Source: Parasphingorhabdus cellanae (GTDB lineage Bacteria > Pseudomonadota > Alphaproteobacteria > Sphingomonadales > Sphingomonadaceae). From it: a stretch of DNA of 64,000 nucleotides. The position numbers were made by a program, and so were the translations under genes. Position 1 is the first letter of the stretch; every line of letters starts with the position of its first letter. Positions 25,926 through 35,115 of the stretch are shown here, in pieces. The notes under the pieces were generated by a model. The model saw only the letters and a program-made list of their open reading frames with translations. It was not told the DNA's origin and made no database searches. Location: contig NZ_CP071794.1 of the NCBI RefSeq assembly GCF_017498565.1, positions 310,001-374,000 on the forward strand. Reading direction: 5' to 3'.

Positions 25926-27593
25926 ATGGGGCAAATTATGTCGGAAGAAAATAGCGTAAAGTTGATCAACAAGCATGCCGTATCAGCGCGGCGTGATGTA
26001 TTAACAAGCTTGATCGTCATTTTCGCGATTTTGATGTTTGTCGGGACCGGAGGTACCGTTCTCACCGAAGCCATTGCCTCTCTTTCCGGATATGGCGGCG
26101 GCACGGACAAGATGCTGGTTTCGGCATTTTTGCTGAATATCGCTCTGATATTATTCGGTTGGCGGCGCTATCGCGATCTTTCCGCAGAAGTGGTGGAACG
26201 GACCGCAGCAGAAGAGCTGGCCCATTCTCTTGCCGTTACCGATCCTCTGACGGGATTTCTCAATCGCCGGACTCTGACCGAGAAAACTGCAGAAATGATC
26301 GCAACGGCTCAGCGCAAGAACAAAAGCACTGCTTTCTTGATGCTGGACCTCGATAATTTCAAGACAGTCAATGATGTGCACGGACACAGCGCCGGTGACA
26401 TCGTGTTAAAAGAAGTCGCCGCCCGCATTTCGAAAGTTATTCCGCCAAATAATTTATTGGCGCGGCTCGGCGGTGATGAATTTGCTTGTGCGTTTATCTT
26501 TGACCCGGATCAACCGGAACTGGTCGATCGTATCGCCGATGACCTGATTGACAGCATTGCAATGCCGATCGTCGAAAACGGCAATCATCTGGTCGTCACC
26601 ACATCAATCGGCATGTCGCGTTTCGATTACGAAACAGAAAACGTCGATGTGCTTATGCGCCGCGCCGATATTGCCATGTATAGCGCGAAAAAACAGGGCC
26701 GGAATCGCTTCTGTTGGTTTGATGTTTCGATGGAACAAGAGCTGCAGACCCGTAATACGATAGAATCCGGAATGCGCAGCGGCATTCCAGCGGGTGAATT
26801 TGTGCCCTATTATGAGCAGCAAATTGACCTTGCGACCGGCAAGTTGACGGGGTTTGAGATGCTCGCGCGCTGGGAATCGCCCACGCAGGGCTTAGTCTCG
26901 CCGGAAGTATTCATTCCTATTGCAGAAGACACGGGCATGATCGGCGATTTGTCGCTCAGCGTTATGCGCCAATGTTTTGAAGATGCCAAACATTGGGATC
27001 CAAGCCTGACCGTGGCGGTCAATATTTCACCGGTACAGTTGCTCGACCCCTGGCTCGCCCAGAAAATCGTCAAGCTGCTTGTGGAAACGGGTTTCCAGCC
27101 CAATCGGCTTGAAATTGAGATAACGGAAAGCTCGTTATTTGAAAATCTGAGCCTTGCTCAATCCATCGTCGGTAGTCTTAAAAACCAAGGCATTAGTATC
27201 GCTCTTGATGATTTCGGGACCGGCTATAGTTCACTGGCTCACCTTCGCGCCTTGCCGTTTGACCGGATCAAGATTGATCGCAGTTTCGTCACATCGATCC
27301 TGGAAAACTCCGAAAGCGCGGCCATTGTCAAAGCCATTACTGGTCTTGGTGAAAGTCTTGGTATGCCGATTACCGCAGAGGGTATCGAAGACAAAGCCAT
27401 TGAAGACGAACTGCGCAATATCGGCTGTTCCAAAGGTCAAGGCTGGCACTATGGACGACCGCTTTCCACACAGCAAACGCGTAAGGTACTGACTGAGCGG
27501 AATTTGCTACCAGCACAATCGGAAACCGTCGTTGAGAAGGCTGTTGAAGATAATATCGAGCCACTGGCCGAAACTCAGCGAAAAGCCAGTTAG
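25926..27593 (+). CDS. GGDEF-EAL domain protein, membrane-anchored
   Basis: A 555-residue cyclic-di-GMP enzyme. Two hydrophobic helices near the N-terminus (about residues 30-50 and 68-80) tether it to the inner membrane. The GGDEF domain has the intact RLGGDEFACAF active site, but the position of the inhibitory RxxD site reads PPNN. The EAL-type domain has EMLARW, AVNISPVQL, EITES and LDDFGTGYSSLAHL with KIDRSF, so phosphodiesterase residues look complete. The start is ATG 25926 or 25938; the second has the better Shine-Dalgarno. Confidence 0.93.
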   Translation: MGQIMSEENSVKLINKHAVSARRDVLTSLIVIFAILMFVGTGGTVLTEAIASLSGYGGGTDKMLVSAFLLNIALILFGWRRYRDLSAEVVERTAAEELAHSLAVTDPLTGFLNRRTLTEKTAEMIATAQRKNKSTAFLMLDLDNFKTVNDVHGHSAGDIVLKEVAARISKVIPPNNLLARLGGDEFACAFIFDPDQPELVDRIADDLIDSIAMPIVENGNHLVVTTSIGMSRFDYETENVDVLMRRADIAMYSAKKQGRNRFCWFDVSMEQELQTRNTIESGMRSGIPAGEFVPYYEQQIDLATGKLTGFEMLARWESPTQGLVSPEVFIPIAEDTGMIGDLSLSVMRQCFEDAKHWDPSLTVAVNISPVQLLDPWLAQKIVKLLVETGFQPNRLEIEITESSLFENLSLAQSIVGSLKNQGISIALDDFGTGYSSLAHLRALPFDRIKIDRSFVTSILENSESAAIVKAITGLGESLGMPITAEGIEDKAIEDELRNIGCSKGQGWHYGRPLSTQQTRKVLTERNLLPAQSETVVEKAVEDNIEPLAETQRKAS

Positions 27594-27606
27594 GCACTGA
27601 AAAACC

Positions 27607-27630
27607 AGCGATCAGAATTGACTGATCGCT
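27607..27630. terminator. Hairpin between GGDEF-EAL gene and dapF
   Basis: A 9-bp perfect stem (AGCGATCAG / CTGATCGCT) with a 6-base AATTGA loop follows the GGDEF-EAL stop. It lacks a T-run and may be a weak terminator. Confidence 0.4.
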
Positions 27631-27684
27631 CGTTGGCGTTCGAAATGCTGGACTTGGCAAGCCTGCATCCCTAAATCGCCCATC

Positions 27685-28503
27685 ATGACACGCGGGCAAT
27701 TTCATAAAATGCATGGACTGGGCAATGACTTTGTCATTATTGATGCGCGTGCGCCCGATTTTTCCAAAACGCTGACGATGACCAAAGACAAGGCCGCGGC
27801 TATCGCCCATCGGCATCATGGCATCGGTTGCGATCAGCTCATTATCTTGAAACCTTCGGACAAAGCCGATGTCCGCATGCAGATTTACAACGCTGATGGC
27901 GGCGAAGTTGAGGCGTGCGGAAATGCTACCCGCTGTGTTGTGCAACTTCTCGGTGACGGAACGTCCATCGAAACTGATGGTGGCATGATCTCTGGCCATG
28001 TTACAGACGAAGGTGCAATTGTCGATATGAGCGCACCCGGTTTCGACTGGAACTCTATCCCCCTCGCCTATGCCATGGATACCCTGCACATGCCGGTTGG
28101 TTGGGAGGATTTGCAGGATCCGGCGGCCGTCAACGTCGGCAATCCGCATGTCATCTTTTTCGTAGAGAACAGCGATGCAGTCGAACTGGACCGATTGGGC
28201 CCGATGATCGAAGTCGATCCTTTGTTTCCAGAGCGTGTAAATGTGAACGTCGCACATATAAAAGATGCTGATATCCATTTGCGGGTATGGGAGCGCGGCG
28301 TTGGCCTGACCCGCGCCTGCGGAACCGGTGCTTGCGCAACGGCTGTCGCAGCGATCAAGCGCGGGTTGGTGCAAAGCCCGGTAAATGTTCACCTTCCTGG
28401 CGGAACGCTGATCCTGTCTTGGCAGGCCGGCGGCTCCATCATGATGCAGGGCCCGACCACTTATGTTTTTTCCGGTGAAGCCAACTGGGACGATTTTGGA
28501 TGA
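27685..28503 (+). CDS. dapF: Diaminopimelate epimerase
   Basis: Cytosolic PLP-independent racemase making meso-diaminopimelate for lysine and peptidoglycan. The two catalytic cysteines are in EACGNATRC (near residue 77) and RACGTGACATAVA (near residue 213); the N-terminus FHKMHGLGNDFVIID is standard. The 272-residue length is normal. It is the first gene of a four-gene operon, ending in an ATGA overlap with mtaB. Confidence 0.97.
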   Translation: MTRGQFHKMHGLGNDFVIIDARAPDFSKTLTMTKDKAAAIAHRHHGIGCDQLIILKPSDKADVRMQIYNADGGEVEACGNATRCVVQLLGDGTSIETDGGMISGHVTDEGAIVDMSAPGFDWNSIPLAYAMDTLHMPVGWEDLQDPAAVNVGNPHVIFFVENSDAVELDRLGPMIEVDPLFPERVNVNVAHIKDADIHLRVWERGVGLTRACGTGACATAVAAIKRGLVQSPVNVHLPGGTLILSWQAGGSIMMQGPTTYVFSGEANWDDFG

Positions 28504-29765
28504 GCGGTCCAGATATCATAAGCATGGGATGCCGCCTGAATATCGCCGAAAGCGAAGCCATTCGCCAGACTATCAATGGATCCAAAGTCAACGCGGACAA
28601 GCTCGTCATCGTCAATAGCTGTGCAGTGACCAATGAAGCGGTGCGCCAGACCCGCCAAGCGGTCAGGCGGGCCAAACGGGACAATCCTGATAAAATGGTT
28701 GTGGTAACGGGATGTGCGGCACAGGTTGATCCTGATATGTTTGCCGATATGCCCGAAACATCTGGCGTGGTTGGGAATTTCGACAAATATGATGCCGATA
28801 GTTTCAAGTTCGGGCTTGAGACAAACAGGTCGGATATCCGTGTATCCGATATCATGCAGGTGAAGGAAACAGCGCCGCACATGGTCAGCGCCTTTGGCGA
28901 GCGTTCGCGCGCCTTTGTCGAGGTGCAAAATGGCTGCGACCATCGCTGCACATTCTGTATCATTCCTTACGGCCGTGGTAACAGCCGGTCTGTACCTGCC
29001 GGGCAAGTGGTGAAACAGGTGCAGGACCTGGTTGACAAGGGCTTTAACGAGGTCGTGCTAACCGGCGTTGATGTCACCAGCTATGGTCCGGATCTTCCCG
29101 GAAATCCAAGTCTTGGACAGCTGGTAGAACGTATCTTGAAACATGTGCCTAATCTGAAACGATTGCGATTATCTTCAGTCGATGGCGTCGAGATTGACGA
29201 GCGCTTGTTTGATATCCTGACCGGCGAAAATCGGATGATGCCGCATGTGCATCTGTCGCTGCAATCCGGCGATAATATGATTCTCAAGCGGATGAAACGC
29301 CGTCATAGCCGCGAACAAGCCATAGAATTGGTGGCGCGGCTAAAAGAAAAACGTCCTGAAATCGCCATCGGAGCGGATATCATTGCCGGTTTTCCTACGG
29401 AAACGGACGCGATGTTTGCCAACAGCCTGGATATTATCGACCAATGCGACGTCATTCATGGTCATATATTTCCCTATTCGCCGCGGCAAGGCACACCGGC
29501 TGAAAAAATGCCGCAGGTAAATGGGGCGGTGATCAAAGAACGGGCCAAGCTCTTACGGCAAAAGATCACCGAAAAGGCGCATATCTGGCGCAATAGCCTT
29601 GTCGGAACGCGGCAAAATGTTCTGTGCGAATTGAGCGGCAAAGCTGGATATGCCGAGAATTTTGCCCATATTAGTTTTGAAGAAATCATGCCAGAAGGCC
29701 AAATCATCCCTGTAGAAATCATTGAGTCCGATGGCCGGGCCCTGATCGGAAGAAAAATTGCATGA
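28500..29765 (+). CDS. mtaB: tRNA (N6-L-threonylcarbamoyladenosine37-C2)-methylthiotransferase
   Basis: Radical-SAM enzyme that adds a methylthio group to t6A37 of ANN-decoding tRNAs. The UPF0004 N-terminus (SMGCRLNIAESE, NSCAVTNEA, VTGCAAQ) supplies the auxiliary 4Fe-4S cluster, the radical-SAM motif is CDHRCTFCIIPYGRG, and the TRAM region closes the protein. Length 421 is usual. Both ends share ATGA overlaps with dapF and ftsY, so the operon is tightly coupled. Confidence 0.93.
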   Translation: MSGPDIISMGCRLNIAESEAIRQTINGSKVNADKLVIVNSCAVTNEAVRQTRQAVRRAKRDNPDKMVVVTGCAAQVDPDMFADMPETSGVVGNFDKYDADSFKFGLETNRSDIRVSDIMQVKETAPHMVSAFGERSRAFVEVQNGCDHRCTFCIIPYGRGNSRSVPAGQVVKQVQDLVDKGFNEVVLTGVDVTSYGPDLPGNPSLGQLVERILKHVPNLKRLRLSSVDGVEIDERLFDILTGENRMMPHVHLSLQSGDNMILKRMKRRHSREQAIELVARLKEKRPEIAIGADIIAGFPTETDAMFANSLDIIDQCDVIHGHIFPYSPRQGTPAEKMPQVNGAVIKERAKLLRQKITEKAHIWRNSLVGTRQNVLCELSGKAGYAENFAHISFEEIMPEGQIIPVEIIESDGRALIGRKIA

Positions 29766-30691
29766 GTGAAAAACCGGGGTGGAAGGACCGTCTGTTTGGC
29801 GGCTTCAGCAAGACATCGGGTCGACTGACCGAAAATCTAACCGGCCTTGTGACCAAGGCCAAGCTCGACGAGGCGACCCTCGATGATATCGAGGATGCAT
29901 TGATCATTTCGGATCTTGGCCCCGCTACGGCTGCTTCTATCCGTGAAAAACTCTCCAACGAGCGGTTTGAGAAAGGACTTAGCGAACATGCGGTCCGTGA
30001 GATCATCCAGTCGGAGATTGCCGGGATATTGGAGCCTGTTGCAGTGCCATTGGAGATTGATGCCTTTCCCCGTCCGCAAGTGATATTGGTGATCGGGGTC
30101 AATGGTTCGGGAAAAACGACGACTATTGCGAAGCTCGCACATCTGTTTCTTGAGCAGGATTATGGAGTCATGCTGGCCGCTGGCGATACGTTTCGGGCCG
30201 CGGCTATTGGACAGCTAAAAGTCTGGGCGGAGCGTTTAGGCGTCCCGATTATCAGCGGGAAAGAAGGCGGTGATAGCGCCAGTATCGTCTATGAAGGCGT
30301 TAAACAGGCCACTGCCACCGGCATTGACGTGTTAATTGTCGATACAGCCGGGCGGCTTCAAAACCGTACAGAATTAATGGATGAACTCGACAAGATCAGG
30401 CGGGTACTGGGCAGGCTTAATCCCGAAGCACCCCATGATGTCGTCTTGGTCTTGGACGCGACCACTGGACAGAATGCCTTGTCGCAAATTGAAGTGTTCA
30501 AAGAAGTGGCAAAAGTGACCGGCCTGATCATGACCAAACTCGACGGAACTGCACGCGGCGGTGTGCTGGTTGCGGCGGCCAAGCAATTTGAAATGCCTAT
30601 CCATGCGATTGGTGTGGGTGAGACGATTGAAGATTTACGGCCGTTTGACGCCAATGATCTGGCAGCGGCCATAGCAGGAATAGAAGAATGA
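29762..30691 (+). CDS. ftsY: Signal recognition particle receptor FtsY
   Basis: Membrane-associated GTPase that docks the SRP-ribosome complex. The NG domain has the P-loop GVNGSGKTTTIAKLA, the DTAGRLQNR switch, TKLDGTARGG and GVGETIEDLRPF near the C-terminus. At 309 residues it lacks the long acidic A domain of E. coli FtsY, which is common outside the enterics. It overlaps mtaB upstream and yciB downstream, each by ATGA. Confidence 0.97.
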   Translation: MSEKPGWKDRLFGGFSKTSGRLTENLTGLVTKAKLDEATLDDIEDALIISDLGPATAASIREKLSNERFEKGLSEHAVREIIQSEIAGILEPVAVPLEIDAFPRPQVILVIGVNGSGKTTTIAKLAHLFLEQDYGVMLAAGDTFRAAAIGQLKVWAERLGVPIISGKEGGDSASIVYEGVKQATATGIDVLIVDTAGRLQNRTELMDELDKIRRVLGRLNPEAPHDVVLVLDATTGQNALSQIEVFKEVAKVTGLIMTKLDGTARGGVLVAAAKQFEMPIHAIGVGETIEDLRPFDANDLAAAIAGIEE

Positions 30692-31323
30692 GTGATGACG
30701 TCGTCAATGTAGAACCGAAAAAAGAGCATAAGGGGTTGAGCTTTGCGCTCGATTTTGGACCTTTGCTGGTCTTTTTTCTAACCTATAAATTCGCTGTTCC
30801 CGGCGATAATCCGGTCCTCTCAGCAATTTACGGCACGGCTGCTTTCATGGTTGCGATCGTGATCGCTGTGATCGTCTCCAAATGGAAACTGGGCAAGATA
30901 TCGCCCATGCTCTGGCTCTCGGCCGTTCTCGTGATCGGCTTTGGTGCATTGACGATTTATTTTAACGACCCGCGCTTCATTCAGATCAAGCCGACGATAA
31001 TTTATCTTGGCTTTGCGGTGATATTGGGCGTGGGTTTGTTGCGCGGCAAGGCGATGCTCAAATATCTTCTGGAAGCCGCCTATGAAGGGCTGTCCGATGA
31101 AGGCTGGCTCAAACTGTCCAGGAATTGGGCCATATTTTTTGTCGCCATGGCTGTTCTCAACGAAGCTATGCGCCTTTTCCTGACCTTTGATCTGTGGTTG
31201 ACGCTGAAAGTATGGGGCATCACGATATTATCATTCGTCTTCGCCATCGCCAATGTGCCGATGCTGATGCGGCACGGTCTGGACCTAGGCCAAGATGATG
31301 AAGAAGCCGAAGAAACGAAGTGA
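30688..31323 (+). CDS. yciB: Inner membrane-spanning protein YciB / septation protein A
   Basis: A 211-residue polytopic membrane protein with about five hydrophobic helices. Family members (YciB/IspA, IspZ) affect cell-envelope integrity and septation. Recognisable blocks are LDFGPLLVFFLTYKF, GKISPMLWLSAVLVI and YFNDPRFIQIKPTI, then LKVWGITILSFVFA. It is the last gene of the dapF operon, followed by a repeat element. Confidence 0.92.
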   Translation: MSDDVVNVEPKKEHKGLSFALDFGPLLVFFLTYKFAVPGDNPVLSAIYGTAAFMVAIVIAVIVSKWKLGKISPMLWLSAVLVIGFGALTIYFNDPRFIQIKPTIIYLGFAVILGVGLLRGKAMLKYLLEAAYEGLSDEGWLKLSRNWAIFFVAMAVLNEAMRLFLTFDLWLTLKVWGITILSFVFAIANVPMLMRHGLDLGQDDEEAEETK

Positions 31324-31327
31324 ATGT

Positions 31328-31471
31328 GCCCCTGCGCAGGCAGGGGCCTATCTCGTGTCCGATTATCTACAGCCCAATATCCTGAATGGCTTAAATCCAG
31401 GGCTGTAACACAATTATAGTCAATCCAGCTATTCCGCGTTGAAGGAGATGAGCCCCTGCCTGCGCAGGGGC
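31328..31471. repeat. MITE-like element with nested inverted repeats (type C)
   Basis: A 144-base stretch bounded by 27-base inverted arms (31328-31354 and 31445-31471, two mismatches) whose core is GCCCCTGCGCAGGCAGGGGC. Inside lies a second inverted repeat, TACAGCCC at 31368 and GGGCTGTA at 31400. It occupies the gap between yciB and sodB and holds no open reading frame. No transposase is associated. Confidence 0.7.
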
Positions 31472-31483
31472 GCACGGTCCGTT

Positions 31484-32089
31484 TTAGCCTTGGTCAGCGC
31501 GGCTTACGCCTTCACCGTCGAGGTTCTGGGCAACAAAATCCCAATCAATCGCATTGTCGAGCAATGCTGTAACATAATCTGGCCGCGCGTTCTGATAATC
31601 GAGATAATAAGCATGCTCCCAGACATCGATGGTCAGCAGTGGCTTCATGTCATGCGCGACCGGGCTGTCGGCATCATGCAAGGATGTGATTTCCAGCTTG
31701 TCGCCATTAAGCACCAGCCAAGCCCAACCACTCGCAAAGTGACCGGTCGCTTCAGCTTTGAACTTTTCCTTAAATTCTTCGACAGACCCAAAGTCGGCTT
31801 CGATGCGGCTCTTCAATTCCGCTGGCATTTCCTTTTTTTCAGGGCTGAGGCACAACCAGTAAAAGCTGTGGTTCCAAACCTGTGCCGCGTTGTTGAACAG
31901 ACCGCCGTCAGCGGCCTTGATAATCTCTGACAATTTCTTGTCTGCATGATCTGTACCATCGATCGCATCATTGGTTTTGGTCACATAAGCATTGTGATGT
32001 TTGCCATGGTGGAAGTTGAAAGTCGCCTCGGAGATCAGTTCTCCAAAAGCAGTTTTTGCGTAAGGCAGCGTGGGAAGTTCAAAGGACAT
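31484..32089 (-). CDS. sodB: Superoxide dismutase, iron type
   Basis: Cytosolic enzyme converting superoxide to O2 and H2O2. Metal ligands are visible as His in FNFHHGKHH, His in NHSFYW, and Asp/His in DVWEHAYYLDY. The Gln in NNAAQVWNHSFYW sits where iron-type enzymes carry the second-shell Gln, so I call it the Fe form. Length 201 is normal. Its 3' end abuts the type C repeat element. Confidence 0.96.
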   Translation of the reverse strand: MSFELPTLPYAKTAFGELISEATFNFHHGKHHNAYVTKTNDAIDGTDHADKKLSEIIKAADGGLFNNAAQVWNHSFYWLCLSPEKKEMPAELKSRIEADFGSVEEFKEKFKAEATGHFASGWAWLVLNGDKLEITSLHDADSPVAHDMKPLLTIDVWEHAYYLDYQNARPDYVTALLDNAIDWDFVAQNLDGEGVSRADQG

Positions 32090-32197
32090 CGCGAAATTTC
32101 TCCATAGTTGGAATGACTTTCAGACAACGCATATGGTGTCAAAAGGATGCAGGATCAACTGCCTTTAAGAACATATGCCGGTAGACAGACTATATAT

Positions 32198-33556
32198 TTA
32201 TTTCAGCCGCCGCGCCAACTTATGTGCCGGGCCAAAGCCGATAAACGCTGCGCCAATAAAGGGCATTGCCACTACCCATAGCCGCACACCGGTAACGCCC
32301 AGCGGACTGGCAATACTAATCGCAGCAGTGGCAGCCAAGCCAGCGCAAACGAACAGTAAACCGACAATTAGCCGCCAATGCGGCAGATCCGCTCTGTCGC
32401 CCTGCCCGCCCGTGCCGGCTTGCTCATATTTTGCGAAGATCATGATCATCGGCAATAGAGCTGCTATGTAGAGCGCAAACCAGATCGGACGCGCCAACCA
32501 CCATGCGCCGCTTCCAGGCGCGACTTCCAGACCAATTCCGCCCAGCAGCCAAGCAGCAACCATCACCAAAACGAAGGCGGTGAGGTGCCATAGATACGTG
32601 GTCATAATCATGCCATTCATCAGCACCACAACCGTCCAGATCTTCATGCTATCAAGCATCCGGCGAGCGGCAGGTTCCAAAGCCAAAGCAAAACCGGTCT
32701 GTGCAATTCCCAGAGCCAGTAAGGCAATGGTTGGCGGCATGCTATTGCTCACCTCTTCGCCTGGCACACCAATCATAGCGACCGGATAAGGACCGAAACC
32801 GACCAATAGTGCTAGCGCTGTGAGGCCAGCCATGCCCCAAAGAAGCGCCCGTTTGGTATTAGCGAAATAGCCTTCGCTCCATGCGTAACCAAGCTGGTGC
32901 ACAGCCAGCCAGATGAAGGCAAAGTTCACAAAATTTACATAGGGTATGTTCAACGCAAAAGTTACCGCATCAATGGTTATCGCACCAGCAACCAAGCCCC
33001 AAAAGGAGACCATGCCGTATTTTTTCCAAGCGGCATGCGTGATCGGCACGACGGCACCAACCATCAGATAGACCGCGAGAAACCAGACCGGTATCAAGGC
33101 CAATTGCGTGGCAAGCTCGACAATCTTGCGGTCGACACCCATGGCTGTGCCAAACAAGGCAAAAGCCGTCCAAATCAGAAAGAGCGGCAAGACGGGATTG
33201 ATCAAACGGCGCAAACGGCCCGTGAACCAACCGGCGTAGCTTCCTTCTTTTCGCTGGTTGGCCGACCATGACAAAGCATGAGAAAATCCGCCCACGAGGA
33301 AGAAGATCGGCATCACCTGAAAACCCCAAGTCAGCCATTGCGTCCACGGCAAGATACCAAGCAAATGGCCGCCTTGCACAACACCATTATCAATATAGGG
33401 GGCCGCAACCAACCAATGCCCGATAACAACAGCAAGAATGGAAAAGGCGCGTAGAAAATCGACATAGCGGTTACGCTCTGGCGGAGCTTTGCGGGCCATA
33501 TCTTCCGCTCGGGACCAAAGAGTCGGTTTCGCCGCCGTTTCGCCGCGCTCAGCCAT
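32198..33556 (-). CDS. Acyltransferase family 3 membrane protein
   Basis: A 452-residue protein with about ten hydrophobic segments. The N-terminal PERNRYVDFLRAFSILAVVIGHW carries the R and H pattern of the acyltransferase-3/OafA family, whose members acylate sugars of lipopolysaccharide, polysaccharide or other carbohydrates. The substrate cannot be inferred; no polysaccharide genes are near. It stands alone, with 100 bases to pspF, the gene upstream of it on the same strand. Confidence 0.85.
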   Translation of the reverse strand: MAERGETAAKPTLWSRAEDMARKAPPERNRYVDFLRAFSILAVVIGHWLVAAPYIDNGVVQGGHLLGILPWTQWLTWGFQVMPIFFLVGGFSHALSWSANQRKEGSYAGWFTGRLRRLINPVLPLFLIWTAFALFGTAMGVDRKIVELATQLALIPVWFLAVYLMVGAVVPITHAAWKKYGMVSFWGLVAGAITIDAVTFALNIPYVNFVNFAFIWLAVHQLGYAWSEGYFANTKRALLWGMAGLTALALLVGFGPYPVAMIGVPGEEVSNSMPPTIALLALGIAQTGFALALEPAARRMLDSMKIWTVVVLMNGMIMTTYLWHLTAFVLVMVAAWLLGGIGLEVAPGSGAWWLARPIWFALYIAALLPMIMIFAKYEQAGTGGQGDRADLPHWRLIVGLLFVCAGLAATAAISIASPLGVTGVRLWVVAMPFIGAAFIGFGPAHKLARRLK

Positions 33557-33660
33557 ATACTGCCCTCACATCCCAAAGTTACAGCTATTTAGATATTCAC
33601 TGCACGGCCCGATTCAAGGACAGCGCATCCTTAGGTTAAAAGCGTAATGCTAATAAAAAG

Positions 33661-34710
33661 CTATCCCAACAGATCATGGCGTTTCAGAGAATGGCGCAGT
33701 TGATCATAGGTCAATTTAAGCGCCTTGGCGGTCTGTCGCTGGTTGTAACGCGATTTAGCCAAGGCCGCCTCCAATATGCGCTTTTCATAGGCTTCAACGG
33801 CTTCTTTCATATTATCCACCGTCGCATAAGCCGGTTCAGCAGCAACGGCGGTCGCCGCTGGTTCCGCGTCGATACTTTCAGGTGCTTTTTCGGCATCACT
33901 GGATTGCGCTTGCCGTGAAGGTATGACTTTCGGCTTCCAGGGCGATTCAAACGGATCAAACACGATATGATCCACAGGCCGTGAATAATCGCTCCACTGG
34001 TAGACAGCACGTTCGATCACGTTGCGCAGCTCACGGACGTTGCCTGGCCATTGGTGGCGGGCCAGCGCCTCAGACGCCAGTTGGCCAAATCCCGGCCATT
34101 GCTCCCATTCCAATTCAGCGGCCATGCGCCGTCCGAAATAATCGGCCAGCACCGGGACATCACCCTCGCGATAGCGAAGCGGTGGCAGTGTTACGACCTC
34201 GAAAGACAAACGGTCTAGCAAGTCCGCCCGAAACGAGCCTTCCTCAGCCATTTGCGGCAAATCGGCGTTGGTTGCGGCCACAATCCGAACATCGACCCGC
34301 TGCGGTCTTGAAGATCCAATTCGGGTGATCTCACCATATTCTACGGCGCGCAGCAAACGTTCCTGAGCGGCGGACGATAAAGTACCTAATTCGTCGAGGA
34401 ACAATGTACCACCATCGGCTTCCTCAAAACGTCCAACCCGGCTTTTCGTGGCCCCGGTAAAAGCCCCAGCTTCATGGCCGAATAACTCCGCCTCAATCAA
34501 CGTTTCGGGCATAGCTGCACAGTTTAGGGTAACCAGGGGGCCGTCCCACCGCATACTCAAACGGTGAAGACGCTCTGCGATCAACTCTTTACCTGTGCCC
34601 CGCTCCCCGATAACAAGGACAGGACGGTCCAGCGCGGCCGCGCGGCTTGCCTTTTCGACTGCATCGAGAAAAGCCCCGGACTCCCCAATAAATTGATTTT
34701 CGCGTTCCAT
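33661..34710 (-). CDS. pspF: Phage shock protein operon transcriptional activator
   Basis: Sigma-54 enhancer-binding activator of the psp operon. It has no receiver domain. The AAA+ core starts near residue 5 and includes Walker A GERGTGKELIAE, the sigma-54 contact loop GAFTGA and GTLFLDELG Walker B. The C-terminal HTH lies in RYNQRQTAKALKLTYDQLRH, after a low-complexity linker. ATG 34710 gives 349 residues and the MERENQFIGES start typical of PspF. It is divergent from the operon it should drive; PspA normally inhibits it. Confidence 0.95.
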   Translation of the reverse strand: MERENQFIGESGAFLDAVEKASRAAALDRPVLVIGERGTGKELIAERLHRLSMRWDGPLVTLNCAAMPETLIEAELFGHEAGAFTGATKSRVGRFEEADGGTLFLDELGTLSSAAQERLLRAVEYGEITRIGSSRPQRVDVRIVAATNADLPQMAEEGSFRADLLDRLSFEVVTLPPLRYREGDVPVLADYFGRRMAAELEWEQWPGFGQLASEALARHQWPGNVRELRNVIERAVYQWSDYSRPVDHIVFDPFESPWKPKVIPSRQAQSSDAEKAPESIDAEPAATAVAAEPAYATVDNMKEAVEAYEKRILEAALAKSRYNQRQTAKALKLTYDQLRHSLKRHDLLG

Positions 34711-34809
34711 GCCTAATATATAGTGCAAATTCCCATTAAATAGCAATTAATACCATATTCATTTTGCTGTTTTTTTAAAATATTTATATTTTTCAGTAGT
34801 TTATAAAAC

Positions 34810-34825
34810 TGGCACACCTCCTGCA
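34810..34825 (+). promoter_or_regulatory. Sigma-54 (-24/-12) promoter of the psp operon
   Basis: TGGCACACCTCCTGCA matches the consensus TGGCACGNNNNTTGCA with exact spacing of the GG and GC elements. It lies 53 bases upstream of the first operon gene and next to pspF. AT-rich sequence at 34750-34800 could hold a bending-protein site and the PspF enhancer. Confidence 0.92.
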
Positions 34826-34877
34826 ATGTTAGTTCCGAACCCGCAAGGGACTTGAGATCGACGAAATGGAGGACAAA

Positions 34878-35060
34878 ATGTCAGCAACTACGAAAACAGG
34901 CAAATTGGCAAATTTGAGCAGAACCGATGTTTCTGCGATCGTTTCTGTCTTGCTATTCAGTATGACGATTTTGATCAGCGCCGTGGGCCCTGCCGAAGCA
35001 CAAGGCCCAACCGTCTCCGAAGATGGTACAATTTCCCCAACTGTCAGCTATAAGGCGTGA
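34878..35060 (+). CDS. Small exported protein at the head of the psp operon
   Basis: A 60-residue protein with a charged N-terminus, a hydrophobic stretch (about residues 21-40, ending in AEAQ) and a short Ser/Thr-rich tail. It could be a signal-peptide-bearing secreted peptide or a one-helix membrane protein. The start is ATG 34878, which has GGAGG at 34868-34872. I do not recognise it. It lies directly after the sigma-54 promoter, so it should be the first product made on envelope stress. A hairpin follows its stop. Confidence 0.6.
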   Translation: MSATTKTGKLANLSRTDVSAIVSVLLFSMTILISAVGPAEAQGPTVSEDGTISPTVSYKA

Positions 35061-35069
35061 CAGGCGAAA

Positions 35070-35115
35070 TGGCCGGGACTCCTTCATTCCCCTTGCCGAA
35101 GTCAAGTCCCGGCCA
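35070..35115 (+). other. Hairpin between the small exported gene and pspA
   Basis: An 11-bp perfect stem (TGGCCGGGACT / AGTCCCGGCCA) with a 24-base loop at 35081-35104. There is no T-tract, so it is more likely an mRNA processing or stability element, or a partial attenuator, than a full terminator. It lies within the 184-base gap before pspA. Confidence 0.55.

Noticed and set aside
27370..28392. 340-codon minus-strand frame over the GGDEF-EAL gene end and dapF
   Set aside because: Antisense to two well-recognised genes, with no family resemblance.
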